From: Nocardia asteroides
GTDB lineage: Bacteria; Actinomycetota; Actinomycetes; Mycobacteriales; Mycobacteriaceae
Direction of reading: 5' to 3'
Assembly (NCBI RefSeq): GCF_900637185.1
Contig: NZ_LR134352.1
Span: forward strand, 496,001-560,000
Length of the DNA stretch: 64,000 nt
Positions 24,998 through 33,209 of this stretch are shown here, in pieces. The notes under the pieces are model-generated. The model was not told the origin of the DNA. It saw only the letters and a program-made list of their open reading frames with translations, and did no database searches. The position numbers and the translations under genes are program-made. The stretch's first letter is position 1; each line of letters opens with the position of its first letter.

Positions 24998-25948
24998 TCA
25001 GCGACGCAGGGAGCGCCGATACGCCGACGGTGTGAGGCCCGTCACAGAGCGTAGGTGATCACGCAGGGCTGTCACGCTGCCGAAGCCGGCGCGCTGCGCG
25101 ACCGTCTCCACCGGCAGGTCGGTGCGTTCGAGCAATTCGCGCGCCCGGCCGAGTCGTTGCGCGTCCAGCCAGGCGCCGGGCGTGGCGCCGACCTCCGCCT
25201 TGAACCGGCGGATGAAGGTGCGCTCGCTCATCAGCGCGTGCGCCGCGAGCGCGGAGACGTCAACGGCGTCGGCGGGATTCGCGATCGCCCAGGACAGGGT
25301 GGCGGCCAGGCCACCGTGTGGATCGCCGCCGCCCATCGGCTGCGGAATGTACTGCGCCTGACCGCCCTCCCGGTGCGGCGGCACGACATTCCAGCGGGCC
25401 AGGTCGGCGGCCGCCGCCGCGCCCAGCTCGCGGCGGGCGATGTGCAGGCACAGATCGAGTCCCGCCGACAGGCCCGCCGAGGTCAGGATGTCGCCGTCGT
25501 CGATGTAGAGGGCGGTGGGGTCGAGCTTCACGGCGGGATAGAGCGCGGCGAACTGGTCGCAGTAGCCCCAGTGCGTGGTGGCCGGCCGGTCGTCGAGCAG
25601 GCCCGCCTGGGCCAGCACGAAGGCACCGATGCAGATGCTGGCGATGGTCGTGCCCCGGTCAGCCGCGGCGCGCAGCGCGTCGAGGACGGGTTCCGGGGTG
25701 GGCAGGGTCGGCAGGCCGATGCCGGGGACCACGATGAGATCGGCCTCCGCCAGCAGCTCGAGACCGTGGTCGACCCGCAGGTCGAAGCCGTTCGGCGTCC
25801 ACACCGGGCCCGGCCTGACCCCGCACGTGCGCATCTGGAAGCCGGCGGGCTCACCGGTCACGCCGGGTCCGTGCCGGAACGCCTGCACCGCGCAGGCCAG
25901 GTCGAAGGTCATCACCCCGTCCAGGGCCAGCGCCGCGACCTCGATCAT
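24998..25948 (-). CDS. GlxA-type AraC family regulator with DJ-1/PfpI domain
   Basis: 316 residues from ATG 25948 (MIEVAALALDGVMTFDLACA). The N-terminal DJ-1/PfpI-like domain (residues 1-175) has TIASICIGAFVLAQAGLLDDR, with the nucleophile-elbow Cys present, and ATTHWGYC. The C-terminal AraC/XylS HTH (about 215-310) has ALMSERTFIRRFKAEVGATPGAW and AQRAGFGSVTALRDHLRSVTGLTPSAYR. Such regulators usually control a nearby enzyme gene. Here the HD-domain gene is divergent across a 110-bp gap and is the natural candidate target. The ligand is unknown. Confidence 0.9.
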   Translation of the reverse strand: MIEVAALALDGVMTFDLACAVQAFRHGPGVTGEPAGFQMRTCGVRPGPVWTPNGFDLRVDHGLELLAEADLIVVPGIGLPTLPTPEPVLDALRAAADRGTTIASICIGAFVLAQAGLLDDRPATTHWGYCDQFAALYPAVKLDPTALYIDDGDILTSAGLSAGLDLCLHIARRELGAAAAADLARWNVVPPHREGGQAQYIPQPMGGGDPHGGLAATLSWAIANPADAVDVSALAAHALMSERTFIRRFKAEVGATPGAWLDAQRLGRARELLERTDLPVETVAQRAGFGSVTALRDHLRSVTGLTPSAYRRSLRR

Positions 25949-26058
25949 GACCCCAGTTTGGCACGTAACCACGCATCACTGGCATTTCCGCCACTTCACC
26001 ACGCCCCGCGCGTGGCCGACACTCGACTTCTACCGGCGAAACACGGAGGAGATCGACC

Positions 26059-26805
26059 ATGCCAACCCTCGACTGGGAGTGGGCCACCAGCACCGGCGGC
26101 AATCTCACCGCGGCCCAGCGCCGCGCGCTGACCGCCGAGCTGGTGCTGCGCACCGCGCCTGCCCTCGTGCCCGGCCGGATCCGGCAAGCGCTCGGCAGGC
26201 GCGGCGCGGGCCGGGTCGACCTGGCCGGCCTGCGGCTGCCCGACACCGCGCTGGCCAGGGCCGCCGAAGACGAAGCGCGCGGCACGTTGTCGGACGCGAT
26301 GCTGGCGCACTCCTACCGCACCTACTTCTTCGCCCGCGCGCTGGCCGAACTCGACCGGGTCGACTACGACGACGAGGTCGGCTACGTGGCCAGCCTGCTG
26401 CACGACATGGCGCTCGAATCACCGACGCCGGGACGGTGTTTCGCGGTGGTCGGCGGCGAATCGGCGCACGGGTTCGCGCTGCGGCACGGCGCACCGGCCG
26501 AACGCGCGACCGCGATCGGCGCGGCCATCGCCGCCCACCTCAACCCCGACGCGGCCGGGAACCTGAGCGACCCCGGCGGTTTCGTCTCCGCGGGCGCCTC
26601 GGTGGACGTCCTCGGCAGGCGCCTCGACGATCTCGACCCGAGCTGGGTCGAGGAGCTGCTGACGCGGCATCCGCGCCACGATTTCAAACGGCACATCGTC
26701 GGTTGTTTCACCGCCGAGGCCGCCGCGGTCCCCGAGGGCCGCATCCACTGGCTCAACGGCACCGGCTTCCGGCAGCTGATCAAGCTGGCGCCGTTCGCCG
26801 AATAG
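26059..26805 (+). CDS. HD-domain phosphohydrolase-like protein
   Basis: 248 residues with the HD superfamily pattern: His84 (MLAHSYRTYFFARAL), then His115-Asp116 in YVASLLHDMALESP, and a later HLNPDAAGNL with another His and Asp suited to metal binding. The layout resembles cyanamide-hydratase-like and other small HD proteins. A metal-dependent hydrolase or hydratase of a small molecule is likely; the substrate is unknown. GGAGGAG precedes the ATG by eight bases. It is divergent from the GlxA-type regulator and closed by a strong terminator. Confidence 0.82.
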   Translation: MPTLDWEWATSTGGNLTAAQRRALTAELVLRTAPALVPGRIRQALGRRGAGRVDLAGLRLPDTALARAAEDEARGTLSDAMLAHSYRTYFFARALAELDRVDYDDEVGYVASLLHDMALESPTPGRCFAVVGGESAHGFALRHGAPAERATAIGAAIAAHLNPDAAGNLSDPGGFVSAGASVDVLGRRLDDLDPSWVEELLTRHPRHDFKRHIVGCFTAEAAAVPEGRIHWLNGTGFRQLIKLAPFAE

Positions 26806-26809
26806 ACGA

Positions 26810-26841
26810 AACCGCCCGTACCGGATTCGGTACGGGCGGTT
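26810..26841. terminator. Bidirectional terminator between HD gene and pckG
   Basis: A perfect 13-bp stem, AACCGCCCGTACC and GGTACGGGCGGTT, with a six-base loop GATTC-type centre, lies between two convergent genes. Confidence 0.88.
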
Positions 26842-26858
26842 CGCTGTTCAGGGGCGGA

Positions 26859-28691
26859 TCAGCCCAGGCGCTCCTTGAGGGCCTCGAACTCGTCGCGCAC
26901 GCCGGAAGGCAGCCTGTCGCCGACGAACTCGAACCACTCCTCGATCGACGGGATCTCCTTGCGCCACTCCTCGACGTTCACCGCGAGGGCCTCGTCGACG
27001 TCGGCCACGACCACGTCGAGGCCTTCCAGGTCGAGGTCGGCGGCCGAGGGGACGTTGCCGACCGCGGTCGCCTGGGCGCCCGAGCGGCCCTCGATGCGGC
27101 CGACGATCCACTCCAGCACGCGGGAGTTCTCACCGAAGCCGGGCCACAGGAAGCGGCCGTCCTCGCCACGACGGAACCAGTTGACGTAGAAGATCTTCGG
27201 CAGCTTGTTCGCGTCGGCGTTCTTGCCGAGGTTGATCCAGTGGTCGAGGTAGTCGCCCACGTGGTAGCCGAGGAACGGCAGCATCGCCATCGGGTCGCGG
27301 CGGACGGTGCCGACCTTGCCCTCGGCGGCGGCGGTCTGCTCCGAGCCCATGGTGGCGCCCATGAACACGCCGTGCTCCCAGCCGAACGACTCGGACACCA
27401 GCGGCACGGTGGTCTTGCGGCGGCCGCCGAACAGGATCGCCGAGATCGGCACACCCTGCGGGTCGTCCCACTCGGGAGCCAGGATCGGGCACTGCGACAT
27501 CGGGGTGCAGTAGCGCGAGTTCGGGTGCGCGGCCAGGGTCTCCGACTCGCGGAGGTTCCAGTCGTTGCCCTTCCAGTCGATCAGGTGATCGGGCTCGCCC
27601 TCGAGACCCTCCCACCACACATCGTTGTCGTCGGTCAGGGCGACGTTGGTGTAGACGGTGTTGCCCGCCTCGATGGTGGCCATCGCGTTGGGGTTGGAGC
27701 TGCGGTTGGTGCCCGGCGCCACGCCGAAGAAGCCGAACTCCGGGTTCACCGCGTAGAGGCGGCCGTCCTCGCCGAACCGCATCCAGGCGATGTCGTCGCC
27801 CAGGGTCTCCGCGCGCCAGCCCGGGATGGTCGGCTGGATCATCGCGAGGTTGGTCTTGCCACAGGCGCTCGGGAACGCGGCGGCGACGTAGTAGTTCTTG
27901 TTCTCCGGCGAGATCAGCTTGAGGATCAGCATGTGCTCGGCCAGCCAGCCCTCGTCGTGGGCCATCGCCGAGGCGATGCGCAGCGAGTAGCACTTCTTGC
28001 CGAGCAGGGCGTTGCCGCCGTAGCCGGAACCGAAGGACCAGATCTCGCGGTCCTCGGGGAAGTGGGTGATGTACTTGGTGTCGCTGCACGGCCACGGCAC
28101 GTCGGCCTGGCCCTCGGCGAGCGGGGCGCCCACCGAGTGCAGCGCCTTCACGAACGGCTTGTCGGTGCCCAGCTTGTCGAGCGCGGCCTGGCCCATGCGG
28201 GTCATCACGCGCATCGAGACCACCACGTACTCGGAGTCGGTGATCTCCACGCCCAGCTTCGGGTCGTCGGCGCCTAGCGGGCCCATGCAGAACGGCACCA
28301 CGTACATGGTGCGGCCCTTCATCGAGCCGCGGTACAGCTCGGTCATGGTGGCGCGCATCTCGGTGGGGTCGACCCAGTTGTTGGTCGGACCGGCGTCGGC
28401 CTCGGTCTTGGAGCAGATGTAGGTGCGCGACTCGACGCGGGCGACGTCGGAGGGGTCCGACAGCGCCAGGAACGAGTTCGGCTTCTTCTTCTCGTCGAGC
28501 TTCTTGAAGGTGCCCGCCTCGACCAGCTGAGTGGTCAGGCGATCCCATTCCGCGTCGGAGCCGTCGGCCCAGACCACCCGATCCGGCTGAGTGAGCTCTG
28601 CGACTTCCTGTACCCAGGCGAGCAGTTCACTGTGCTCGGTCGGCGCCGTGCCGTCGGATCCACGAAGACCAGGAATGGTCGCTGAGGTCAT
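26859..28691 (-). CDS. pckG: Phosphoenolpyruvate carboxykinase (GTP)
   Basis: 610 residues from ATG 28691 ([14 protein letters not shown]), chosen because AGGAGAG precedes it; the frame extends upstream without support. The GTP-type signature [13 protein letters not shown] contains the hyper-reactive Cys277 and the P-loop Lys. Other family motifs are [53 protein letters not shown] and [26 protein letters not shown]. It interconverts oxaloacetate + GTP with PEP + CO2 + GDP, the gluconeogenic link from the TCA cycle, essential for growth on fatty acids in mycobacteria. It is followed upstream by the dynamin-like pair on the same strand, the Rv0209-Rv0211 order. Confidence 0.97.
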   Translation of the reverse strand: MTSATIPGLRGSDGTAPTEHSELLAWVQEVAELTQPDRVVWADGSDAEWDRLTTQLVEAGTFKKLDEKKKPNSFLALSDPSDVARVESRTYICSKTEADAGPTNNWVDPTEMRATMTELYRGSMKGRTMYVVPFCMGPLGADDPKLGVEITDSEYVVVSMRVMTRMGQAALDKLGTDKPFVKALHSVGAPLAEGQADVPWPCSDTKYITHFPEDREIWSFGSGYGGNALLGKKCYSLRIASAMAHDEGWLAEHMLILKLISPENKNYYVAAAFPSACGKTNLAMIQPTIPGWRAETLGDDIAWMRFGEDGRLYAVNPEFGFFGVAPGTNRSSNPNAMATIEAGNTVYTNVALTDDNDVWWEGLEGEPDHLIDWKGNDWNLRESETLAAHPNSRYCTPMSQCPILAPEWDDPQGVPISAILFGGRRKTTVPLVSESFGWEHGVFMGATMGSEQTAAAEGKVGTVRRDPMAMLPFLGYHVGDYLDHWINLGKNADANKLPKIFYVNWFRRGEDGRFLWPGFGENSRVLEWIVGRIEGRSGAQATAVGNVPSAADLDLEGLDVVVADVDEALAVNVEEWRKEIPSIEEWFEFVGDRLPSGVRDEFEALKERLG

Positions 28692-28863
28692 GAAAACTCT
28701 CCTGAGATGGGCGGTTCTTCGATGCGAGGTCCATCGATCGCCACCGGGCGGGAAGGCGTCCGCAGCGAACCAACCACCGCACAACCCCAAATGGACGGCG
28801 TACAGCGACGTCCATGGACGGAGGCCGCGCATCGACTGGCACGGAGCGGACGCCCAGGTTCCT

Positions 28864-28877
28864 GGTTAAAGGTTAAC
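28864..28877. promoter_or_regulatory. GGTTAA direct repeat in the pckG promoter region
   Basis: GGTTAAA and GGTTAAC are adjacent 7-bp direct repeats about 175 bp upstream of the pckG start, in the most AT-rich part of the 28692-28931 gap. A regulator site or promoter element is possible; nothing more can be said. Confidence 0.25.
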
Positions 28878-28931
28878 GCGGTATGACGATCTATACGGAA
28901 TCGGGCTCCCTAATAACTACCCACAGGTGGA

Positions 28932-30395
28932 TCACCCAATCGCGGCCTCACGGCGATCCAGCGCGGCCAGGTCGCGCTCACACGCCGCCAGCTGCGCCGG
29001 ACGCTCGGCGACCAGCCTGCGCGCCAGAGTGTCGAGCTCGGTGATCCTGCGGTCCACAGCGACCGCCCGGGCGGTCGATTCGCTGATCACATGCTCGGCG
29101 AGTTCGCCCTCCACATCCACGAGCACCGCGGCCACTCGCTGCTCTAGCAGGGCTTTCACATTCACCAACGCCTCGGCGACCCACTGCGCGAGGTGATTGC
29201 GCTCGGCCAGCTGACCTCGCGCGCGCACCACCCAGTAGGCCGCGCCCGCGCCGAGCAGCAGCGTCACCGGCACGGTCGCGGCGTCCAGCGCGGGCACCAG
29301 CGACAGGGGCGCCACGACCAGCCTGCCGAGGCCGACACCGGCCGACGCGCCGAGCGCGATCATGAGGTGATCTTCGACACCACGGTGTCTGGGTTCGGGA
29401 TCCGGACCCAGACCGGGCGCCGGATCACGCCGTCGGAGGGTCGGCGGCGCGGTGCCGATCCGGCGGGCCGTCTCGATCACGCGGTCGTCGATGGCGACGT
29501 CGACCGCGGTCGACAGTTCCACCGTGGCCTGCTGCAAGCGCTGCGGGTAGGCGCGCAGTTCGGCGCGGCCGCAGCGGTCGAGTTCGGCGCGCGAGCGGGT
29601 GTGCAGAGCCCGGACCAGGGCGCCGACCTCGGTGGTCAGGTCGACCCTGGCCAGCTGCACCTGGCTGCGCACCGCGGCCAGGCCGGTCTGGCGGCCGCCG
29701 TCGCGCTCGCCGAGCAGGGCGATCCGCTCCTCGCGTAGCCGCCGGGTCTCCGCGTCGGCCCGCAGCGCGGTGACCTGCTCGGTGATGCGCGCCCTGGTGT
29801 CGGTGAGCACCCGGGTGACCACCGCGGTGCGGCGCAGCGCGCCGTCGGCCGGGCGTTGCGCGGTGGCGGCGGCGAGCGCGGCGTGCAGACCCGCCAGGCC
29901 GGAGCGGTCGAGCAGGGCGGAGTCGTCGGCGGCGCGGGCGGCGGTGGCCAGGCGGGCCGAGACCGGGAGCACGTCCACCTCGGCGCAGCCCCTGGCCGCG
30001 AGCAGGGCCAGGCTGCGTTCCCTGGTGGCCTGCCAGTCCTGATAGGCGTGGAAGCCGTTCATCGCGAGCACCACCCGCCGGTCGGCGGCGCGCAGGCGCT
30101 CGATCAGGGCGAGCATGTCGGCGCCGAGCACGCTGCCCGCGTCGAAGACCACCAGGGCGACGGCCGTGTCGTCCGCCACGGCCGGGTCGGCGAGGTCGAT
30201 GCGCGGTTCGAAGCGGGCCAGTTCGGTGCGCAGCAGCGTGGTGTTGGCGTCGTCGATCGCGTGCAGCACCACACCGGACCCGGTGCCCGCCTGTTCCATC
30301 GCGCGCAGCAGCGCGACGCCCTGCGGGTTCCACCGCGCGATGACGGCGTCGAGCTCGTCGGGCGGCGGCGCCTCGGGTCTGTCAGAGTCCGGCAC
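28932..30395 (-). CDS. Dynamin-like membrane protein, degenerate GTPase partner (Rv0210 position)
   Basis: 487 residues from GTG 30395. The N-terminal ~200 residues look like a GTPase fold that has lost its motifs: GSGVVLHAIDDANTTLLRTE in the P-loop place, VALVVFDAGS, and MNGFHAYQDW where NKxD would be. A long Arg/Glu/Ala-rich helical region (about 200-330) follows, then two close hydrophobic segments (about 345-390, LMIALGASAGVGLGRLVVAPLSL and VPVTLLLGAGAAYWVV) and a coiled-coil tail. This order, G-like head, helical bundle, paddle-like hairpin, helical tail, is that of bacterial dynamin-like proteins. It overlaps the upstream partner gene by 14 nt, so the two are translated together. Function is inferred; the M. 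tuberculosis counterpart is uncharacterised as far as I know. Confidence 0.65.
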   Translation of the reverse strand: MPDSDRPEAPPPDELDAVIARWNPQGVALLRAMEQAGTGSGVVLHAIDDANTTLLRTELARFEPRIDLADPAVADDTAVALVVFDAGSVLGADMLALIERLRAADRRVVLAMNGFHAYQDWQATRERSLALLAARGCAEVDVLPVSARLATAARAADDSALLDRSGLAGLHAALAAATAQRPADGALRRTAVVTRVLTDTRARITEQVTALRADAETRRLREERIALLGERDGGRQTGLAAVRSQVQLARVDLTTEVGALVRALHTRSRAELDRCGRAELRAYPQRLQQATVELSTAVDVAIDDRVIETARRIGTAPPTLRRRDPAPGLGPDPEPRHRGVEDHLMIALGASAGVGLGRLVVAPLSLVPALDAATVPVTLLLGAGAAYWVVRARGQLAERNHLAQWVAEALVNVKALLEQRVAAVLVDVEGELAEHVISESTARAVAVDRRITELDTLARRLVAERPAQLAACERDLAALDRREAAIG

Positions 30396-31491
30396 TGCTC
30401 ATCCGTTCCCAGGCCCGCACGTACCCGTTGTGGACCCGCAGCGCGGCGCGGCGCGCGGCGGGCGGCATGTCGCTGGAGACGACGGCCCGCCAGCGGGTCG
30501 CCCTGGCCAGCGCCTCGTCGGCGTCGGCGGGGGCGGGCGAGCGGTAGCCGGCGGCCAGGTGCGCGACCTGCGGGCAGGCGAGTCCGGCGCAGAGCCCGAT
30601 CCACAGCGCGTTGTCCCCGGCCAGGTACTGCTCGATCAGCGCGCGGGCGCGGCTGCCGTCGGTGGGGACGGCGCGGGCCGCGAGGCGGGTCAGCTCGTCG
30701 AGCAGTTCGCCGCCGCGCACGGCCTCGACCTGCTCGTAGCGTCGATGCACGAGCCGGTGCAGCGGGTCGATGCCGCTCGCCGAATGCAGGATCTGGATCA
30801 GCGCGCCCGCGGGCAGGTCGGGGTCGGCGCGCAGCGCGGTGAGCGCGCAGTCGACGCCGTAGAGGTCCCAGTTCTCCAGCAGGCGCCTGCGCGCGTCCTG
30901 GTCGGAGCCGGAGCCGATGAACAGGTCGGCCGACAGCACCGACGGCACATCCGGGCCCACCGCGAGCCTGCGCAGATCGGCGAGGTCGGCCGCGTCGACC
31001 GCGCCCGCCCTGGTGCGGGCCGCCAGCGACGCGACGACGGGCACGATCGGCAGCCCGATCTCGCGCGCGTGCCGGTCGGCGGCCGCGACCGCGTCGCCCC
31101 AGCGCGCGCCCACCGCGTCGGCCTTGTTGAGCACGACGACACCGCGACCGGGCGGCAGCGTGGCCAGCACCCGCTGGTCGGCGGCCTGCGGCGCGCCGGC
31201 CAGCACGTAGATGACCAGGTCGCCGTCGAGCACGGGATCGGGCAGTTCGGGCTGGTCGACCGGCTCGGTCTCCTGCGCCGAGAGCAGGGCCAGCGCGCGC
31301 AGCACCGTCGACCGGCCGCTCAGCGCCCGCCCCGCCACCTGGATGTGCAGTGGACGCCGCCGCCGGGCCACCGCCGCGGCCAGCTGCTCGGCGATCGCCG
31401 GATCGGCGCCGGTGCCGTGGGCGAGGGCGGCGATCAGCTGATCGAGCTGGTCGGACGCCCTGGTCTGTGCGGATTCGGTGACTGTCGACAT
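30382..31491 (-). CDS. Dynamin-like GTPase-fold protein with GRST P-loop (Rv0209 position)
   Basis: 369 residues from ATG 31491, preceded by AAGGGGG. A P-loop-like sequence VAGRALSGRSTVLRALALL at about residues 51-69 has Arg in place of the invariant Lys. DLVIYVLAGAPQAADQRVLATL is the switch/DxxG region and VVVLNKADAVGARWG (near 115-130) is an intact NKxD guanine-specificity motif. The rest is helical and ends VHNGYVRAWERM. It is the first gene of a two-gene unit (14-nt overlap with the degenerate partner) upstream of pckG and divergent from the trmB-NYN-mmpL3 operon. A heteromeric membrane-remodelling or scaffold role in envelope assembly is an inference from fold and neighbourhood. Confidence 0.7.
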   Translation of the reverse strand: MSTVTESAQTRASDQLDQLIAALAHGTGADPAIAEQLAAAVARRRRPLHIQVAGRALSGRSTVLRALALLSAQETEPVDQPELPDPVLDGDLVIYVLAGAPQAADQRVLATLPPGRGVVVLNKADAVGARWGDAVAAADRHAREIGLPIVPVVASLAARTRAGAVDAADLADLRRLAVGPDVPSVLSADLFIGSGSDQDARRRLLENWDLYGVDCALTALRADPDLPAGALIQILHSASGIDPLHRLVHRRYEQVEAVRGGELLDELTRLAARAVPTDGSRARALIEQYLAGDNALWIGLCAGLACPQVAHLAAGYRSPAPADADEALARATRWRAVVSSDMPPAARRAALRVHNGYVRAWERMSSAGL

Positions 31492-31656
31492 ACTGCACCC
31501 CCTTTTCCGTGGGCATTCTTCCAGATCCATCCGACGGCGGGCGTGGTAGAACCGACTGCCGACCTGGGGCAACACCACCGCAACGCGAGACCGGCCGACC
31601 GCACGGTGTCCGGCCGGGCGCACTCGGCTGCGACGTTGCTCCGCGCATGCTGGACA

Positions 31657-32490
31657 ATGGACGTCGTGAACGACGCCGCCAACCACCCTGTCGAGTCGGT
31701 TCCGGGGCAGCCGTCCACCGCCTCGGCCCACCCCAAGCTCTCCGAGATCCCGCACGAGGCAGGCCGCCGCTCGACCACCGGTTCCCGCCTGTACCCGCGC
31801 GTCACGAGCTTCCGCTCGCGGCGCGGCGCGCTGACGCCGAACCAGCAGGTCTCCTGGGCGCGTACCTGGCCCGTGATCGGCCGCGATGTCGCCAACGAGC
31901 CCATCAACGCCGACGCCTGGTTCGGTCGCAGCGCGCCGCTGGTCATCGAGATCGGCTGCGGCACCGGCACCGCGACGGCCGCCATGGCGCAGGCCGAGCC
32001 GCACCTGAACCTGATCGGCATCGAGGTGTACCAGCCGGGCCTGGCCCAGCTGGTCTGCCAGATCGAGCGCGAGGAGATCGGTAACATCCGGCTGCTGCGC
32101 GGCGACGCCGTCGATGTGCTGGAGAACATGGTTGCCCCGGAGTCGCTGACCGGCGTCCGGGTGTTCTTCCCGGATCCGTGGCCCAAGGCCCGCCACCACA
32201 AGCGCAGGCTGCTGCAGGCGCCGACCTTCGCGCTGATCGCCAGCAGGCTGAAGCCGGGCGGTGTGTTGCACGTCGCCACCGACCACGCCGATTACGCCGA
32301 GCACATTCTGGAAGTAGGCTCGGCGGAACCGCTGCTCATCGGCCTCAACGACACCACCGGCGGCGACAGCGCGGCCAACCGCGTCACCGCGCCGATCGGT
32401 TTCGAACGGCCCGTCACCAAGTTCGAGGGCAAAGGCCTGCGCGCCGGTAGCGCCATCAACGAGTTCATATGGGGGAAGATCGACAGATGA
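31657..32490 (+). CDS. trmB: tRNA (guanine-46-N7)-methyltransferase
   Basis: 277 residues with the TrmB pattern: LVIEIGCGTGTATAAMAQAEPHLNLIGIEVY (SAM motif I and acidic partner), RLLRGDAVDVLENM, and the family-specific VRVFFPDPWPKARHHKRRLLQ and TDHADYAEHIL. It methylates G46 of tRNA variable loops using SAM. It heads the trmB-NYN-mmpL3 operon, as Rv0208c does. ATG 31657 is given; GTG 31666 is an equally good start because GACAAT lies 7 nt before it. It shares ATGA with the next gene. Confidence 0.95.
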   Translation: MDVVNDAANHPVESVPGQPSTASAHPKLSEIPHEAGRRSTTGSRLYPRVTSFRSRRGALTPNQQVSWARTWPVIGRDVANEPINADAWFGRSAPLVIEIGCGTGTATAAMAQAEPHLNLIGIEVYQPGLAQLVCQIEREEIGNIRLLRGDAVDVLENMVAPESLTGVRVFFPDPWPKARHHKRRLLQAPTFALIASRLKPGGVLHVATDHADYAEHILEVGSAEPLLIGLNDTTGGDSAANRVTAPIGFERPVTKFEGKGLRAGSAINEFIWGKIDR

Positions 32491-33209
32491 GCGTGAGTGA
32501 GATCGCCACCGAGATGCCGGATATCGCACAGGGAGCCACCGGCAGCGAGGCGTTGACCGGTTCCGGCGCCGATGTCCGGCGCGTCCTGCTCGTCTGGGAC
32601 GCGCCGAACCTCGACATGGGACTGGGCGCCATCCTCGGTGGACGTCCCACCGCCGCCTATCGCCCCCGCTTCGACGCGCTCGGCCGCTGGCTGCTGGCGC
32701 GCACGGCCGAACTGTCGGTCGGCGCGAAGGGCCGCGTCGAGCCCGAGGCGACCGTCTTCACCAACATCGCCCCCGGCACCGCCGACGTGGTCCGCCCCTG
32801 GGTCGAGGCCTTACGCAACGTGGGCTTCGCGGTCTTCGCCAAACCGAAGATCGACGAGGACTCCGACGTCGACGCCGACATGCTGGCCCACATCGAGATG
32901 CGCAGGCGCGACGGCGGTCTGGCGGGCATCATGGTGGCCTCGGCCGACGGTCAAGCCTTCCGCGAACCGCTGGAAGCCATCGCCGACAAGGGAATCCCAG
33001 CTCAGGTCCTCGGTTTCCGTGAGCACGCGAGTTGGGCGGTGACTTCCGATACTCTCGAGTTCGTCGACCTCGAGGACATCCCGGGAGTATTCCGGGAGCC
33101 GCTACCGCGGGTGAGCCTCGATTCGCTGCCCGACGAGGGTGCCTGGCTGCAGCCGTTCCGGCCGCTGTCGGCACTACTCACTTCTCGCCCTGGTCAAGGA
33201 GTCGCTTAA
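32487..33209 (+). CDS. NYN-domain (PIN-like) protein
   Basis: 240 residues from ATG 32487, overlapping the trmB stop as ATGA, with GGGGGAAG eight bases upstream. The NYN fold is recognised by the acidic residues in VLLVWDAPNLDMGLGAIL, DEDSDVDADMLAHIEM and GIMVASADGQAFREPLEAIADKGIPAQVLGF, which form the metal site of PIN/LabA-like RNases. RNA or nucleotide cleavage is expected, but the target is unknown. Its strict position between trmB and mmpL3 matches Rv0207c. The mmpL3 GTG follows immediately after its TAA. Confidence 0.85.
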   Translation: MSVSEIATEMPDIAQGATGSEALTGSGADVRRVLLVWDAPNLDMGLGAILGGRPTAAYRPRFDALGRWLLARTAELSVGAKGRVEPEATVFTNIAPGTADVVRPWVEALRNVGFAVFAKPKIDEDSDVDADMLAHIEMRRRDGGLAGIMVASADGQAFREPLEAIADKGIPAQVLGFREHASWAVTSDTLEFVDLEDIPGVFREPLPRVSLDSLPDEGAWLQPFRPLSALLTSRPGQGVA

